From: Synergistaceae bacterium
GTDB taxonomy: Bacteria > Synergistota > Synergistia > Synergistales > Aminobacteriaceae
Direction: 5' to 3'
DNA: 37,277 nucleotides
Assembly: GCA_012521675.1 (NCBI GenBank)
Contig: JAAYLU010000022.1
Span: forward strand, 1-37,277
The position numbers and the translations under genes were made by a program. The notes beneath the pieces were generated by a model. That model did not search any database, was not told the origin of the DNA, and worked only from the letters and a program-made list of their open reading frames with translations. Below, piece after piece: positions 1-8,394 of this stretch. Within the stretch, counting starts at the first letter, position 1; every line of letters starts with the position of its first letter.

Positions 1-23
1 AAAGGCGAGATCCCTCGCTCCGC

Positions 24-101
24 TCGGGATGACAAAAAGCTTTGCTCGGGATGACAAATATGCAGGGTTCGGGATGGCAAATAAGCTCCGTTCGGGATGA
101 C
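24..101. repeat. four tandem copies of a ~23-bp TCGGGATGAC repeat
   Basis: The word TCGGGATGACAAA, or a close variant, begins at about positions 24, 46, 69 and 92, giving a 22-23 bp period. Copies 1 and 2 carry TCGGGATGACAAA, copy 3 has TCGGGATGGCAAA, and copy 4 ends as TCGGGATGACTGAG. Just upstream, at about 10-30, ATCCC and GGGAT face each other and could pair. The array lies downstream of ppdK, beyond a strong hairpin. It resembles the dispersed short intergenic repeats found in many bacterial genomes. The variable tails between copies and the short period argue against CRISPR. Its function is unknown. Confidence 0.7.
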
Positions 102-102
102 T

Positions 103-132
103 GAGGGGGGCGAGTTTTACTCGCTCCCCCTC
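103..132 (-). terminator. strong hairpin downstream of ppdK
   Basis: GAGGGGGGCGAG (103-114) pairs with CTCGCTCCCCCTC (120-132) around a TTTTA loop, with one bulged T. The hairpin begins 13 bp past the ppdK stop. No U-tract follows on either strand, so it is not a classical intrinsic terminator. It may act as a 3' stability structure or as a weak or factor-assisted terminator for the minus-strand operon. Confidence 0.45.
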
Positions 133-145
133 GATATGTCTTTGT

Positions 146-2800
146 CTACTCCAGCTCGCCTAGCGCCGAGTGGGCCGCGGATATCCTGGCCACTGGGATT
201 CGGAAGGGAGAGCAGCTGACGTAGTCCAGTCCTACTATATGGCAGAAGGCTATGCTCTCGGGGTTGCCTCCGTGCTCGCCGCAGATGCCTATGGAGAGGC
301 CGGGGTTCTGAGTTCTGCCCTTGGAAACGGCTATCCTCATGAGCTCTCCTACTCCCTCCCTGTCCAGGACGTGGAAGGGGTTGACGGGTAGTATCCCGAG
401 GTCCTCGTAGTGTCCGAGGAACTTGCCCTCGGCGTCGTCGCGCGAGAAGCCGAAGGCGGTCTGAGTCAGGTCGTTGGTGCCGAAGCTGAAGAACTCGGCG
501 TGCTCGGCTATCTGGTCGGCTATGAAGGCCGCACGCGGGATCTCGATCATCGTGCCGACTAGGTAGGAGAAGCTGACTCCGGATTTCTCCATGTAGTCCT
601 TGGCGATGTCGTCTATCTGCTTTCTGAAGAACTCCATCTCGTTCTTGATGCCAACGAGTGGGACCATGATCTCCGGCCTTACGTCCACTCCCTCTTTCAC
701 CAGGTCTATCACGGCCTCGAAGATCGCGCTGGCCTGCATGGCGCTTATCTCGGGGTAGACTATGCCGATGCGGCAGCCGCGGAAGCCGAGCATCGGGTTG
801 GACTCGTGAAGGGCCCCCACCTTGACTATCGCGCTTCTTATTTTCTCGGCCTCGGGGGAGTCGCCCTTGCCGGCCGCCTCAAGGGCCTGGAGGTCTTCCT
901 CCAGATCCTTCTCCTTCGGCATGAACTCGTGCAGGGGCGGGTCGAGCAGTCGGAAGATGACGGGCAGGCCGTGCATCTCCTTCAGTATTCCGTAGAAGTC
1001 CTGCTTCTGCATGACCTTGAGCTCTTCGAGGGCGACGGCCCGCTCCTCGGCGCTGTCTGCGATTATTAGTCGCTGCATCACGGGGATGCGGTCGGAGGCC
1101 ATGAACATGTGCTCGGTCCTGCAGAGGCCGATGCCCTGGGCGCCGAAATCGCGCGCCCTGCGGGCGTCCTCGGGGGTGTCGCCGTTTGCCCAGACCTGCA
1201 GCCTTGCGATCTCGTCGGCCCAGTCGAGCAGTTTCTCGAAGTCCTTTGTGAAGGACGCCTCGATAAGGGGCGCCTCGCCAAGGAGGACTCTGCCGAGGGT
1301 CCCGTCGATGGTCAGGTTGTCTCCCTTTTTTACCACTGTGTCGCCCGCGGTGATGGTCTCTTTGTCTAGGTCGATCAGAAGCTCCTCGCAGCCGCTGACG
1401 CACGGCTTGCCGAGCCCCCTGGCGACGACGGCCGCGTGGCTGGTCATGCCTCCCCTGCTGGTAACAACCGCCTCGGCGGCGAAGAGGCCGTGTATGTCGT
1501 CGGGACAGGTCTCCGGCCTGGCGAGCACGACCTTGTGCCCGGCCTTGGCCTGCTCCACCGCGTCATCGGCATCGAAGACGACTATGCCGACCCCCGCTCC
1601 GGGGGACGCGGGCAGGCCCTTGGCGAGCTGTTTGACCTCGGCCTTGGGGTCGACCTGCCTGTGCAGCAGCATCTCGACCTGGCCCGGGGTGACCCTGGAG
1701 ACGGCGGTCTTCTTGTCTATCAGGCCCTCCTCGAGCATGTCAATGGCTATCTTTACGGCTGCACCTGCGGAGCGCTTGCCGCTCCGGGTCTGGAGGATGT
1801 AGAGCTTGCCTTTCTCTATGGTGAACTCGATGTCCTGCATGTCCTTGTAGGAGGTCTCGAGGTCTGTGTTTATCTTGAAGAGCTGGTCGTATATTTCGGG
1901 CATCTTGTTTTTCAACTCGGCGATGGGCAGGGGGGTGCGTATGCCAGCGACCACGTCCTCTCCCTGGGCGTTTATAAGGAACTCCCCGTAGAGCTCCTTG
2001 ACTCCGTCGGAGGGGTTACGCGTGAAGCAGACTCCCGTTCCGCAGTCGTCGCCGAGGTTTCCGTAGACCATCAGCTGGACGTTAACGGCGGTGCCGAGGT
2101 CGTCGGGGATGTTGTGCAGATTGCGATAGGTCACCGCCCGCGGGTTCCCCCAGCTCTTGAATACCGCGATTATGGAGTTCTTAAGCTGATCCTCGGGCTT
2201 GTCGGGGAAGGGTGCTCCTGTCTTCTCCTCGAATATCCTCTTGAACTCGCGAGCAACCTCCTCAAGGTCCTTCGCGGGGATCTCGTTGTCGAAACGGACT
2301 CCGAGGTCCTCCTTGACGCGGGCCAGGACGGCCTCGAAGTGCTCGCTGTCCACTCCGTGGACGACGTTGGCGTACATCTGTATGAAGCGTCGGTAGCTGT
2401 CGTACGCGAAACGGCGATCGTTGGAAGCCTTGGCCAGACTCTCGACGCTCTCGTCGTTGAGGCCAAGGTTGAGCACCGTGTCCATCATGCCCGGCATCGA
2501 GACGGGCGCCCCGGAGCGCACTGATACCAGCAGGGGGTTGTCACCCGCACCGAAGGACTTGCCCGTCTCTTTCTCAAGAGAGGCGATGGCCTCGGTCACG
2601 TCGTTCCATATCCCGTCGAGGAACGATTGGTCCTTGCCGTATTCAAGGCACGCGTGCGTGGTGAGGATGAACCCCTGCGGCACTGGAAGGCCATAGCCGA
2701 CCATCTGGGCCAGATTGGCCCCCTTGCCTCCTAGGAGCGCCTTCATGCCGGCGTTGCCCTCCCGGAAGCTGTATACATACTTCTCTCTGTTAATCTCCAT
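146..2800 (-). CDS. ppdK: pyruvate, phosphate dikinase (PPDK)
   Basis: This enzyme reversibly interconverts ATP, phosphate and pyruvate with AMP, pyrophosphate and PEP in the cytoplasm. In anaerobes it can work glycolytically or to make PEP. The 884 residues match the usual bacterial length. An N-terminal nucleotide-binding domain opens with LLGGKGANLAQM. The swivelling phosphohistidine domain carries GGMTSHAAVVARG, with the catalytic His at residue 455 and the regulatory-type Thr two residues before it. The C-terminal PEP/pyruvate barrel ends with GICGEHGG, whose Cys is near 840. GGAGGT precedes the ATG. It is the last gene of the long minus-strand run and lies directly downstream of its presumed regulator, though it also appears to have its own promoter in the 129-bp gap. 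Confidence 0.97.
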   Translation of the reverse strand: MEINREKYVYSFREGNAGMKALLGGKGANLAQMVGYGLPVPQGFILTTHACLEYGKDQSFLDGIWNDVTEAIASLEKETGKSFGAGDNPLLVSVRSGAPVSMPGMMDTVLNLGLNDESVESLAKASNDRRFAYDSYRRFIQMYANVVHGVDSEHFEAVLARVKEDLGVRFDNEIPAKDLEEVAREFKRIFEEKTGAPFPDKPEDQLKNSIIAVFKSWGNPRAVTYRNLHNIPDDLGTAVNVQLMVYGNLGDDCGTGVCFTRNPSDGVKELYGEFLINAQGEDVVAGIRTPLPIAELKNKMPEIYDQLFKINTDLETSYKDMQDIEFTIEKGKLYILQTRSGKRSAGAAVKIAIDMLEEGLIDKKTAVSRVTPGQVEMLLHRQVDPKAEVKQLAKGLPASPGAGVGIVVFDADDAVEQAKAGHKVVLARPETCPDDIHGLFAAEAVVTSRGGMTSHAAVVARGLGKPCVSGCEELLIDLDKETITAGDTVVKKGDNLTIDGTLGRVLLGEAPLIEASFTKDFEKLLDWADEIARLQVWANGDTPEDARRARDFGAQGIGLCRTEHMFMASDRIPVMQRLIIADSAEERAVALEELKVMQKQDFYGILKEMHGLPVIFRLLDPPLHEFMPKEKDLEEDLQALEAAGKGDSPEAEKIRSAIVKVGALHESNPMLGFRGCRIGIVYPEISAMQASAIFEAVIDLVKEGVDVRPEIMVPLVGIKNEMEFFRKQIDDIAKDYMEKSGVSFSYLVGTMIEIPRAAFIADQIAEHAEFFSFGTNDLTQTAFGFSRDDAEGKFLGHYEDLGILPVNPFHVLDREGVGELMRIAVSKGRTQNPGLSIGICGEHGGNPESIAFCHIVGLDYVSCSPFRIPVARISAAHSALGELE

Positions 2801-2819
2801 TCCCGCACCTCCATGATTG

Positions 2820-2831
2820 AGAATCGATTCT
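2820..2831. promoter_or_regulatory. 12-bp perfect palindrome in the ppdK leader
   Basis: AGAATCGATTCT is perfectly self-complementary. It lies 20 bp upstream of the ppdK start codon, between the predicted promoter and the ribosome-binding site. It could be an operator or a small RNA hairpin. A related ATCGATTCC sequence sits in the prs-rplY gap at about 20578-20586. No binding protein can be named. Confidence 0.3.
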
Positions 2832-2899
2832 ACACTCCAAAGCTACAGTCACCGTTATCTGTGTTGAAAATCGGCGAACATGCTGTTTTCGAGATTTGT

Positions 2900-2928
2900 A
2901 TTATACACCACTAGGTATTTTTTTGACG
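2900..2928 (-). promoter_or_regulatory. putative ppdK promoter
   Basis: On the minus strand a perfect -10 box TATAAT (2905 down to 2900) lies between the regulator gene and ppdK. A run of seven A residues sits where an UP-like or weak -35 element would be; no good TTGACA match is present. The predicted start near 2893 would give a leader of roughly 90 nt containing the palindrome at 2820-2831. ppdK could therefore be transcribed separately from the upstream operon. Confidence 0.5.
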
Positions 2929-2929
2929 C

Positions 2930-3595
2930 CTATTCATTCGCCGTTCGGATGTAATCGTGGATTTCGTGGGCGCCCTCCTCGATGGACCTGTTAGTCATAT
3001 CGCAGACTCTGTACCCGGACGCACGGTAGTATTCACGGGCATTGTTCAGCTCCCTCTCCACCCTGTCGATGTCGGCGTATGCCGAGGCCTTTGGCTCCAG
3101 GCCGAGCATGCGAAGCCTTTCCGCCCTTATCAGGGAGAGACATTCCGTGGACATGTCCAGCCCCACGACCTTTTCGGGCGCGACTCTCCCGAGCGCCTCG
3201 GGCGGTTCTCGCTCCGGAACCAGCGTGAGGTTCGCGGTCATGAGGCCCTTCTGCGCCAGGTAGAAGGAGAGGGGCGTCTTCCCGGTGCGCGAGGCGCCGA
3301 GGAGGACAAGGTCGGCATCGGCAAGATGCTCTTCGCCCCGCCCGTCGTCGCACCTGGCGGCGAACTCCATCGCCCGGATCCTCTTGAGAAGGTCGCCGCT
3401 GTACGGGGTGCAGAGGAGCATTGCCCTTGAGTCCGAGCGCAGCGATGGTGCCGGGTCTTTCGACATATTCCTTCCTGCGAGGTCGATCACGGTTATCTGC
3501 GTCGATTCGGGCAACAGGGCCTTCAGCTCGTTTGAAAGCCTCTCCGATCCCTCCTCGCCCGAGTCGTAGGCTAATACCAATTTCAATGGCGACAT
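2930..3595 (-). CDS. PPDK regulatory protein (bifunctional Ser/Thr kinase and pyrophosphorylase), shortened form
   Basis: This belongs to the DUF299/PSRP family, which inactivates PPDK by ADP-dependent phosphorylation of the Thr next to the catalytic His and reverses this by phosphorolysis. The P-loop GASRTGKTPLS lies at residues 100-110. It is followed by family features: a LVPE-like strand, the VGLDMS segment, and the C-terminal Ile-Glu-Glu motif after CDMTNRS. The upstream helix ends in CDDG, where the family usually has HDDG. The product is about 221 residues, against the usual 260-275, and the deficit is in the N-terminal domain, which keeps only a DSGE-like remnant of the usual DSTGE motif. 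The ATG at 3595 was chosen because GGAG lies about 8 nt upstream; a GTG at 3604 and an ATG at 3601 are alternatives. Adjacency to ppdK strongly supports the assignment. Confidence 0.88.
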   Translation of the reverse strand: MSPLKLVLAYDSGEEGSERLSNELKALLPESTQITVIDLAGRNMSKDPAPSLRSDSRAMLLCTPYSGDLLKRIRAMEFAARCDDGRGEEHLADADLVLLGASRTGKTPLSFYLAQKGLMTANLTLVPEREPPEALGRVAPEKVVGLDMSTECLSLIRAERLRMLGLEPKASAYADIDRVERELNNAREYYRASGYRVCDMTNRSIEEGAHEIHDYIRTANE

Positions 3596-3643
3596 TGTCA
3601 TCACTCCCAGGTTCGCCGTGCTTTTTTCGCCCCGGGCGGGTTG

Positions 3644-5707
3644 TTACTTTTTCAGCACGCCCAGGTCTCCAACCTTAAGGAATAGCGCGTTGCACAGGCT
3701 CAACAGACGTATCCTGTTGGATTTTATCCTCTCGTCCGGGTCCATTACAAGGACGTCGTCGAAGAAAACGGTCACCGCGGGGGATAGCTCGGCCAGGTAG
3801 GAGGCCAGGGCCCTCCAGTCATGGCCTGCAAGCGCCTCCTCCACCATCGGGCTTATCCTCAGTATTTCGCCGTGAAGCCTTCTCTCGGCGTCCTTGGAGA
3901 AGAGGGTTTCGTCGACTCCCCCGACCACGTCCTCTGTCTTGGAGAGTATGTTGCGGACCCTTACCGCCGATGTCACAAGATCGACGAACCACTTCTCGTC
4001 CTGCAGCCCGGAGAAGACCTCAAGGAACTTCAAGGCCTGCAGGGGACGGCCCCCGGTAACGGAGAGAGCCAAGCTGGTCAGCTCATGGGAGTAGCCCCTC
4101 TCCCTGGTCTGGATATGGAGCCTCTGCTGAAGGAAGGCGATGACCCGCTCGCGGGTATCATCGTCGATCGCGAGGATCTTGCAGTCTTTGCCGAAGAGGC
4201 GGAAGAGGTCGACGTCGAGGTTCATTCCCCAGATTATCTCGTTTATGCAGCGGGCCGCCCTTCTCAGAGCGTAGGGGTCCTGCGACCCGGTCGGTTCGAG
4301 GCCCGCTTTGAAGCAGCTGGTTATGATATGCGCCCTCTCAGCCAGTCCCAGCAGAGCCCCTATCGCGTCCGACGGCAGTTCGCCTCCCGCCGCCCTGGGC
4401 AGGTACTGCTCGTAGAGTGCATCGGCCACGCGCTCGTGCTCGCCGTTTTTAAGGGCGTACTCCCTTCCCATCACTCCCTGCAGGTCGGGAAATTCGTTCA
4501 CCATGCCCGTGACAAGGTCGGCCTTAGCCAGAAGCGCCGCCCTGTCGAGGAGGGAGAGGATGTCGTTCATGCCCATCTCCTTTGCGAGCCAGAGGGCAAG
4601 GTCTCGGACTGCCATGACCTTGTCGTGCAACGTGCCGAGTTGCTCCTGGTAGACGACGGACTTGAGGAGCTCGAGATTGGCCGCGAGGGGTTTTTTGAGG
4701 TCCTCGGACCAGAAGAAGGCGGCGTCCTCCAGGCGGGCGCGAAGGACCCTCTCGTTCCCCTCGCGCACGACTTCCATGTTGGAGGCGAGGTTGTTGCTCA
4801 CTCCGACGAAGAAGGGGAGCAGTTTGCCGTTGTCGTTGCGGACGGAGAAGTACTTCTGGTTCTTCTTCATGCTGGTCACGAGGACCTCCTCGGGGATCTC
4901 GAGGAACTTCCTGTCGAAGCCGCCGAAGAAGGGGACGGGATACTCCACGAGGTAGAGGTTCTCCTCGATTATCTCCGGGTCAAGCTCGGGCGTGCCCTGC
5001 AGTTCATGCCCCAGGGAGCTTATCCCCGCCATCATCTTGCGACGGCGTTCTTCCTGGTCGAGGATCACGTGGTTGTCCGCCAGGAGTTCCATGTAGCGGG
5101 AGGCGTCGTCGATGTCCAGGAGCTTCGACCCCATGAACCTGTGCCCCCTTGTGACGGCCCCGCTCTCGATGTCCCCGTAGGTGAACGGGACTACCTCCCG
5201 GTCGATCATGGCGACGATCCAGCGGATCGGTCGGGCGAAGCGCACGGACGGGGCGTTCCAGTACATGCTCTTCGGAAAGACGATGCTCTTCACCAGGGCG
5301 GGAAGCACCTCGGGAAGGGCATCGATCACCGGCTTTCCTGGCTCGGATACCTCCGCGAAGGCGTATTTCACTCCATCCACGTCGACCGGGATCAAACTCT
5401 CCACCGGGACTCCCTTGCTCTTTGCAAATCCGTGAGCCGCCCTGGTCGCGTTGCCGTTCGTGTCGAAGGCCGAGGACCAGGCCGGGCCCTTGTACGAGGT
5501 GACTATGTCGCGCCTCATCTCCTCGACCTGTTCGACGACGAGGGCAATGCGCCTGGGGGTGGCGTATGCGGACATCTCCTTGTAGGTGATCCTGGCGTCG
5601 GAGAAGATCTCCCCGGCCGATTTCTTCAGCAGGGCGAGCGCCTCGGGGAGGAAGCGCGACGGGATCTCCTCGACCCCTATCTCCAGGAGCATGGTGTTGA
5701 AAGTCAT
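3644..5707 (-). CDS. glyS: glycyl-tRNA synthetase beta subunit
   Basis: This is the tRNA-binding beta subunit of the alpha2-beta2 bacterial glycyl-tRNA synthetase, a cytoplasmic enzyme. The protein is 687 residues, typical for the family. It opens with LLEIGVEEIPSRFLP, the hallmark beta-subunit N-terminus. Further in are the MKKNQKYFSV segment and the SQDPYALRRAA motif of the HD-like region, followed by a C-terminal anticodon-binding region. The open frame extends upstream into glyQ, but the ATG at 5707 starts at the conserved N-terminus and has AGAGGTGA just upstream. Only 5 bp separate it from glyQ, so the two are surely cotranscribed and probably translationally coupled. Confidence 0.97.
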   Translation of the reverse strand: MTFNTMLLEIGVEEIPSRFLPEALALLKKSAGEIFSDARITYKEMSAYATPRRIALVVEQVEEMRRDIVTSYKGPAWSSAFDTNGNATRAAHGFAKSKGVPVESLIPVDVDGVKYAFAEVSEPGKPVIDALPEVLPALVKSIVFPKSMYWNAPSVRFARPIRWIVAMIDREVVPFTYGDIESGAVTRGHRFMGSKLLDIDDASRYMELLADNHVILDQEERRRKMMAGISSLGHELQGTPELDPEIIEENLYLVEYPVPFFGGFDRKFLEIPEEVLVTSMKKNQKYFSVRNDNGKLLPFFVGVSNNLASNMEVVREGNERVLRARLEDAAFFWSEDLKKPLAANLELLKSVVYQEQLGTLHDKVMAVRDLALWLAKEMGMNDILSLLDRAALLAKADLVTGMVNEFPDLQGVMGREYALKNGEHERVADALYEQYLPRAAGGELPSDAIGALLGLAERAHIITSCFKAGLEPTGSQDPYALRRAARCINEIIWGMNLDVDLFRLFGKDCKILAIDDDTRERVIAFLQQRLHIQTRERGYSHELTSLALSVTGGRPLQALKFLEVFSGLQDEKWFVDLVTSAVRVRNILSKTEDVVGGVDETLFSKDAERRLHGEILRISPMVEEALAGHDWRALASYLAELSPAVTVFFDDVLVMDPDERIKSNRIRLLSLCNALFLKVGDLGVLKK

Positions 5708-5712
5708 TCTCT

Positions 5713-6609
5713 TCACCTCTTCACACGGTCGTGGAACTTCTCGGCGAGCGGCAGTCCCATCTCGCGCCGCTGCTCGACGTACGCCTCGCAGCACCGGCCT
5801 GCAAGAGCCCTGATCCTGCCGATGTAGCCGGTCCTCTCAGTGACGCTGATGGCGTTGCGGGCGTCCAGGAGGTTGAAGGTGTGGGAGCACTTGAGGACAT
5901 AGTCGTAGGCGGGAAGTACGAAGCCTTTTTCAAGTATGCGCCTCGCCTCCGCCTCGTACATCCCGAAGAGCTGAAAGAGCATGTTCGTGTCCGCCAGCTC
6001 GAAGTTGTAGTGGGAGTGCTCGACCTCGCCTTTGTGGTGTATGTCGCCGTACTTTACGTCCTCGGCCCACTGAAGGTCGTAGACGCTGTCCACCTTCTGG
6101 ACGAACATGGCGATGCGTTCGATGCCGTAGGTTATCTCCGCCGGGACGAGCTCCATGTCCAACCCCCCCACCTGCTGGAAGTAGGTGAACTGAGTGATCT
6201 CCATGCCGTCGAGCCAGACCTCCCAGCCCAGGCCCCAGGCACCTACGGTGGGAGACTCCCAGTCGTCCTCGACGAAGCGGATGTCGTGTGCCTCCGGGTC
6301 TATCCCGAGCGAGGCTAGGCTCTGCAGGTAGAGGTCTATGATGTTCGACGGCGCGGGCTTGATTATGACCTGGTACTGGTAGTAGTGCTGAAGACGATTC
6401 GGGTTCTCGCCGTAGCGTCCGTCGGCCGGGCGGCGAGAGGGCTCCACGTAGGCCACTCGCCACGGCTCGGGGCCAAGCACGCGAAGGCAAGTCGCCGGGT
6501 TCATGGTGCCCGCTCCTACCTCTATGTCGTAGGGCTGCTGGGCGACGCATCCCTGCTCGGCCCAGAAGCGTTCGAGGCGAAAGATGATCTCCTGAAAGTT
6601 CACTGCCAT
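5713..6609 (-). CDS. glyQ: glycyl-tRNA synthetase alpha subunit
   Basis: This is the catalytic alpha subunit of heterotetrameric glycyl-tRNA synthetase, which forms glycyl-adenylate and charges tRNA-Gly. The 298 residues match the family. Class II features are clear: [14 protein letters not shown] near the N-terminus, [37 protein letters not shown], and the [19 protein letters not shown] block. The ATG at 6609 sits only a base or two behind AAGGAGG. A GTG two codons later would have more usual spacing, so the true N-terminus could be two residues shorter. It lies between recO and glyS in an order common in Firmicutes. Confidence 0.97.
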   Translation of the reverse strand: MAVNFQEIIFRLERFWAEQGCVAQQPYDIEVGAGTMNPATCLRVLGPEPWRVAYVEPSRRPADGRYGENPNRLQHYYQYQVIIKPAPSNIIDLYLQSLASLGIDPEAHDIRFVEDDWESPTVGAWGLGWEVWLDGMEITQFTYFQQVGGLDMELVPAEITYGIERIAMFVQKVDSVYDLQWAEDVKYGDIHHKGEVEHSHYNFELADTNMLFQLFGMYEAEARRILEKGFVLPAYDYVLKCSHTFNLLDARNAISVTERTGYIGRIRALAGRCCEAYVEQRREMGLPLAEKFHDRVKR

Positions 6610-6662
6610 TCCTCCTTATGCTGAAACTGAGCTTGAAAGCGGACGTCCGAGCCGACCCCGGG

Positions 6663-7451
6663 TCAGGCCATGGCGTCGAAATAGCGTTTGAGTCGTGAAT
6701 TTACCTCGGCCCAGTGCGACTGGCCCCGGAAGCCGGTGGCCGGGAAGAGCCCAGCAAACGCCCTTGCGGGCGCTGAAAGCGACATGCGAAGCAGGTCCAT
6801 CTCCCTCGCTGCCAGGCGCGCCCCCTCGCCCTCCCGGGCGCAGGAGGGGCAGAGAAAGCCCAACAGGGTCAGCCTGGCCTCGGAGATGGGCACGCCGCAC
6901 CCGGCGCAGTTCTCAGGCGAGGGCGCAAGGCCCCAGCATCTCAGCCACTTCCAGTAGAAGCGCCATTCGGCGACGAGGGGATGGGCATCGCTTTTCAGGT
7001 GCATCCCCGACCAGTAGAAGAGGGCCAGCACATCGTCGCAGGGGATGCGCGGAGCAAGATGTCTGCACAGCATCACGTCCCACTCCATGAGCTTTGCTAT
7101 CTTCGACGGGTCGTTCCTAAGTTGCCAGAAGTCCTCCTTGATCTCGGCCGACGTCAGGTAGTAGTACTTGGTACCCCGGTAGAGGTTGAAGTTGGCCCAA
7201 GTCAGGGGCTCTATCGCTCCCCCGAATCTTATCCTGCCCCTGGAGGCGCCTGGTGCGTACACGGTTATTGGTCCCAATCCCTTTAGAAACAGGTAGAGAA
7301 TCGCGTCGCCCTCGGGCGAGATGTCCCTTTTCAGCACGACGCCCGAATGATTGGCATGTCCCTGCGTCTTTCCGTCGAGGAAGGCGCCTCCGGGGAACCA
7401 GGATGAGTCGCTTCGCCTGATGTGCCTACGCTTTCGAGGGTTGTTCTCCAT
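6663..7451 (-). CDS. recO: DNA repair protein RecO
   Basis: RecO helps load RecA on SSB-coated single strands and anneals DNA in the RecFOR pathway. The protein has the OB-fold-like N-terminal region (GVVLKRDISPEGDAIL, then GLGPITVYAPGASRG). A helical part follows, with a four-Cys zinc site: CAGCG near residue 180 and CPSC near 200. The 262 residues include about 36 residues before the usual RecO beginning, rich in Arg and Lys. No ATG, GTG or TTG in frame offers a shorter start just before the conserved region, so this extension seems real unless an unusual codon is used. It begins 7 bp after the era stop, and AAGGG at the era end may serve as its weak ribosome-binding site. Confidence 0.9.
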   Translation of the reverse strand: MENNPRKRRHIRRSDSSWFPGGAFLDGKTQGHANHSGVVLKRDISPEGDAILYLFLKGLGPITVYAPGASRGRIRFGGAIEPLTWANFNLYRGTKYYYLTSAEIKEDFWQLRNDPSKIAKLMEWDVMLCRHLAPRIPCDDVLALFYWSGMHLKSDAHPLVAEWRFYWKWLRCWGLAPSPENCAGCGVPISEARLTLLGFLCPSCAREGEGARLAAREMDLLRMSLSAPARAFAGLFPATGFRGQSHWAEVNSRLKRYFDAMA

Positions 7452-7458
7452 CGGGGAT

Positions 7459-8394
7459 CTATCCCTTGGGACGGCGCTCTTCGATTCCGAATAGCCTCAG
7501 GTCGTTCTCGGACTGTCTCCAGTTCTTTCTGACCTTGACCCACAGGTCGAGAAACGTCCTGTGCCCGGTGAACTCCTCTATGTCGATCCGGGCGAGCCTG
7601 CCGATCTCTCTAAGCCTCTCTCCTCCGCCCCCTATGACTATGCGCTTCTGCCCCTCTCGCTCCACGTAGATGCTGGCCCTGACGTAGAGGACCTCTCGCT
7701 CCGGGTACTCGTCGGGGCTCTTGTACTCCTCTATCTCCACCGCTATGCAGTGGGGCACCTCCCTGTGCGTGAGCATAAGGGCCTTCTCCCGTATGATCTC
7801 CGACGCCAGGAACTTCTCCGGCCTGTCGACGATCATCTCCTCGTCGTAGAAGGGAGGCCCCTCCGGGAGGAAGGGCTTGATCGAGTCGACGAGGTCGTCC
7901 AGCCCCATTCCGGTCCTGGCGCTGATGAAGACGGATCCACGCAGCGGCAGTTCGCCTCCATAGAGTGATTCAACCTCCTCGCGCCTCTCACGACGAGGGG
8001 GGGTGTCGCACTTGTTCACGGTCAGCAGCACAGGGGCGTCCGCCTTCGAAAGCATCGATATGATCTCCCTGTCCTCGGGGCCGATGAGACGGTCGCCTAT
8101 CTCCACCACGTAACAGACGAGGTCGCCCTCGCGAAGTGATTCGGCGGCGGCCTGCACCAATGTTTTTCCCAGCTTGTGCCTGGGCAGGTGAAGCCCCGGG
8201 GTGTCCAGCAGGACGATCTGGCAATCGTCGGAGTTGAACACGCACCTGATGACGTGCCTGGTGGTCTGCGGCTTCTCGGAGACTATGCTGACCTTGTAGT
8301 CGAGCAGCCTGTTTATTATCGAGGACTTCCCGACGTTGGGACGCCCGGCGAGGACGACCTTTCCGGAGCGGAAGGCGGTTTTTTCGTCGTTCAA
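7459..8394 (-). CDS. era: GTPase Era
   Basis: Era is an essential GTPase that binds the 3' end of 16S rRNA and acts in 30S maturation. Residues 17-24 are GRPNVGKS (G1). DTPG of G3, followed by LHLPRHKLG, and NKCD of G4 are present. A C-terminal KH RNA-binding domain contains the glycine-rich loop IGGGGERLREIG. The product is 311 residues. The open frame continues well upstream inside cdd, but the conserved protein begins just before G1 and the only suitable start is TTG at 8394. This TTG overlaps the cdd stop as TTGA and has GGGAGG about 10 nt upstream, which indicates translational coupling. Confidence 0.95.
   Translation of the reverse strand: MNDEKTAFRSGKVVLAGRPNVGKSSIINRLLDYKVSIVSEKPQTTRHVIRCVFNSDDCQIVLLDTPGLHLPRHKLGKTLVQAAAESLREGDLVCYVVEIGDRLIGPEDREIISMLSKADAPVLLTVNKCDTPPRRERREEVESLYGGELPLRGSVFISARTGMGLDDLVDSIKPFLPEGPPFYDEEMIVDRPEKFLASEIIREKALMLTHREVPHCIAVEIEEYKSPDEYPEREVLYVRASIYVEREGQKRIVIGGGGERLREIGRLARIDIEEFTGHRTFLDLWVKVRKNWRQSENDLRLFGIEERRPKG

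Noticed and set aside
24-101. CRISPR-like appearance of the tandem repeats
   Set aside because: The unit is only ~23 bp, there are no constant-length unique spacers between identical repeats, and no cas genes are present.
3605-3643. GC-rich self-complementary stretch between glyS and the PPDK regulator
   Set aside because: Pairing centres on CCCGGG without a workable loop or a U-tract, so it is not called a terminator.
3821-5827. Very long open frame (668 codons) on the plus strand opposite glyS
   Set aside because: It is antisense to a well-conserved gene. GC-rich codon bias on the minus strand leaves few stops in this frame, and the translation shows no domain.
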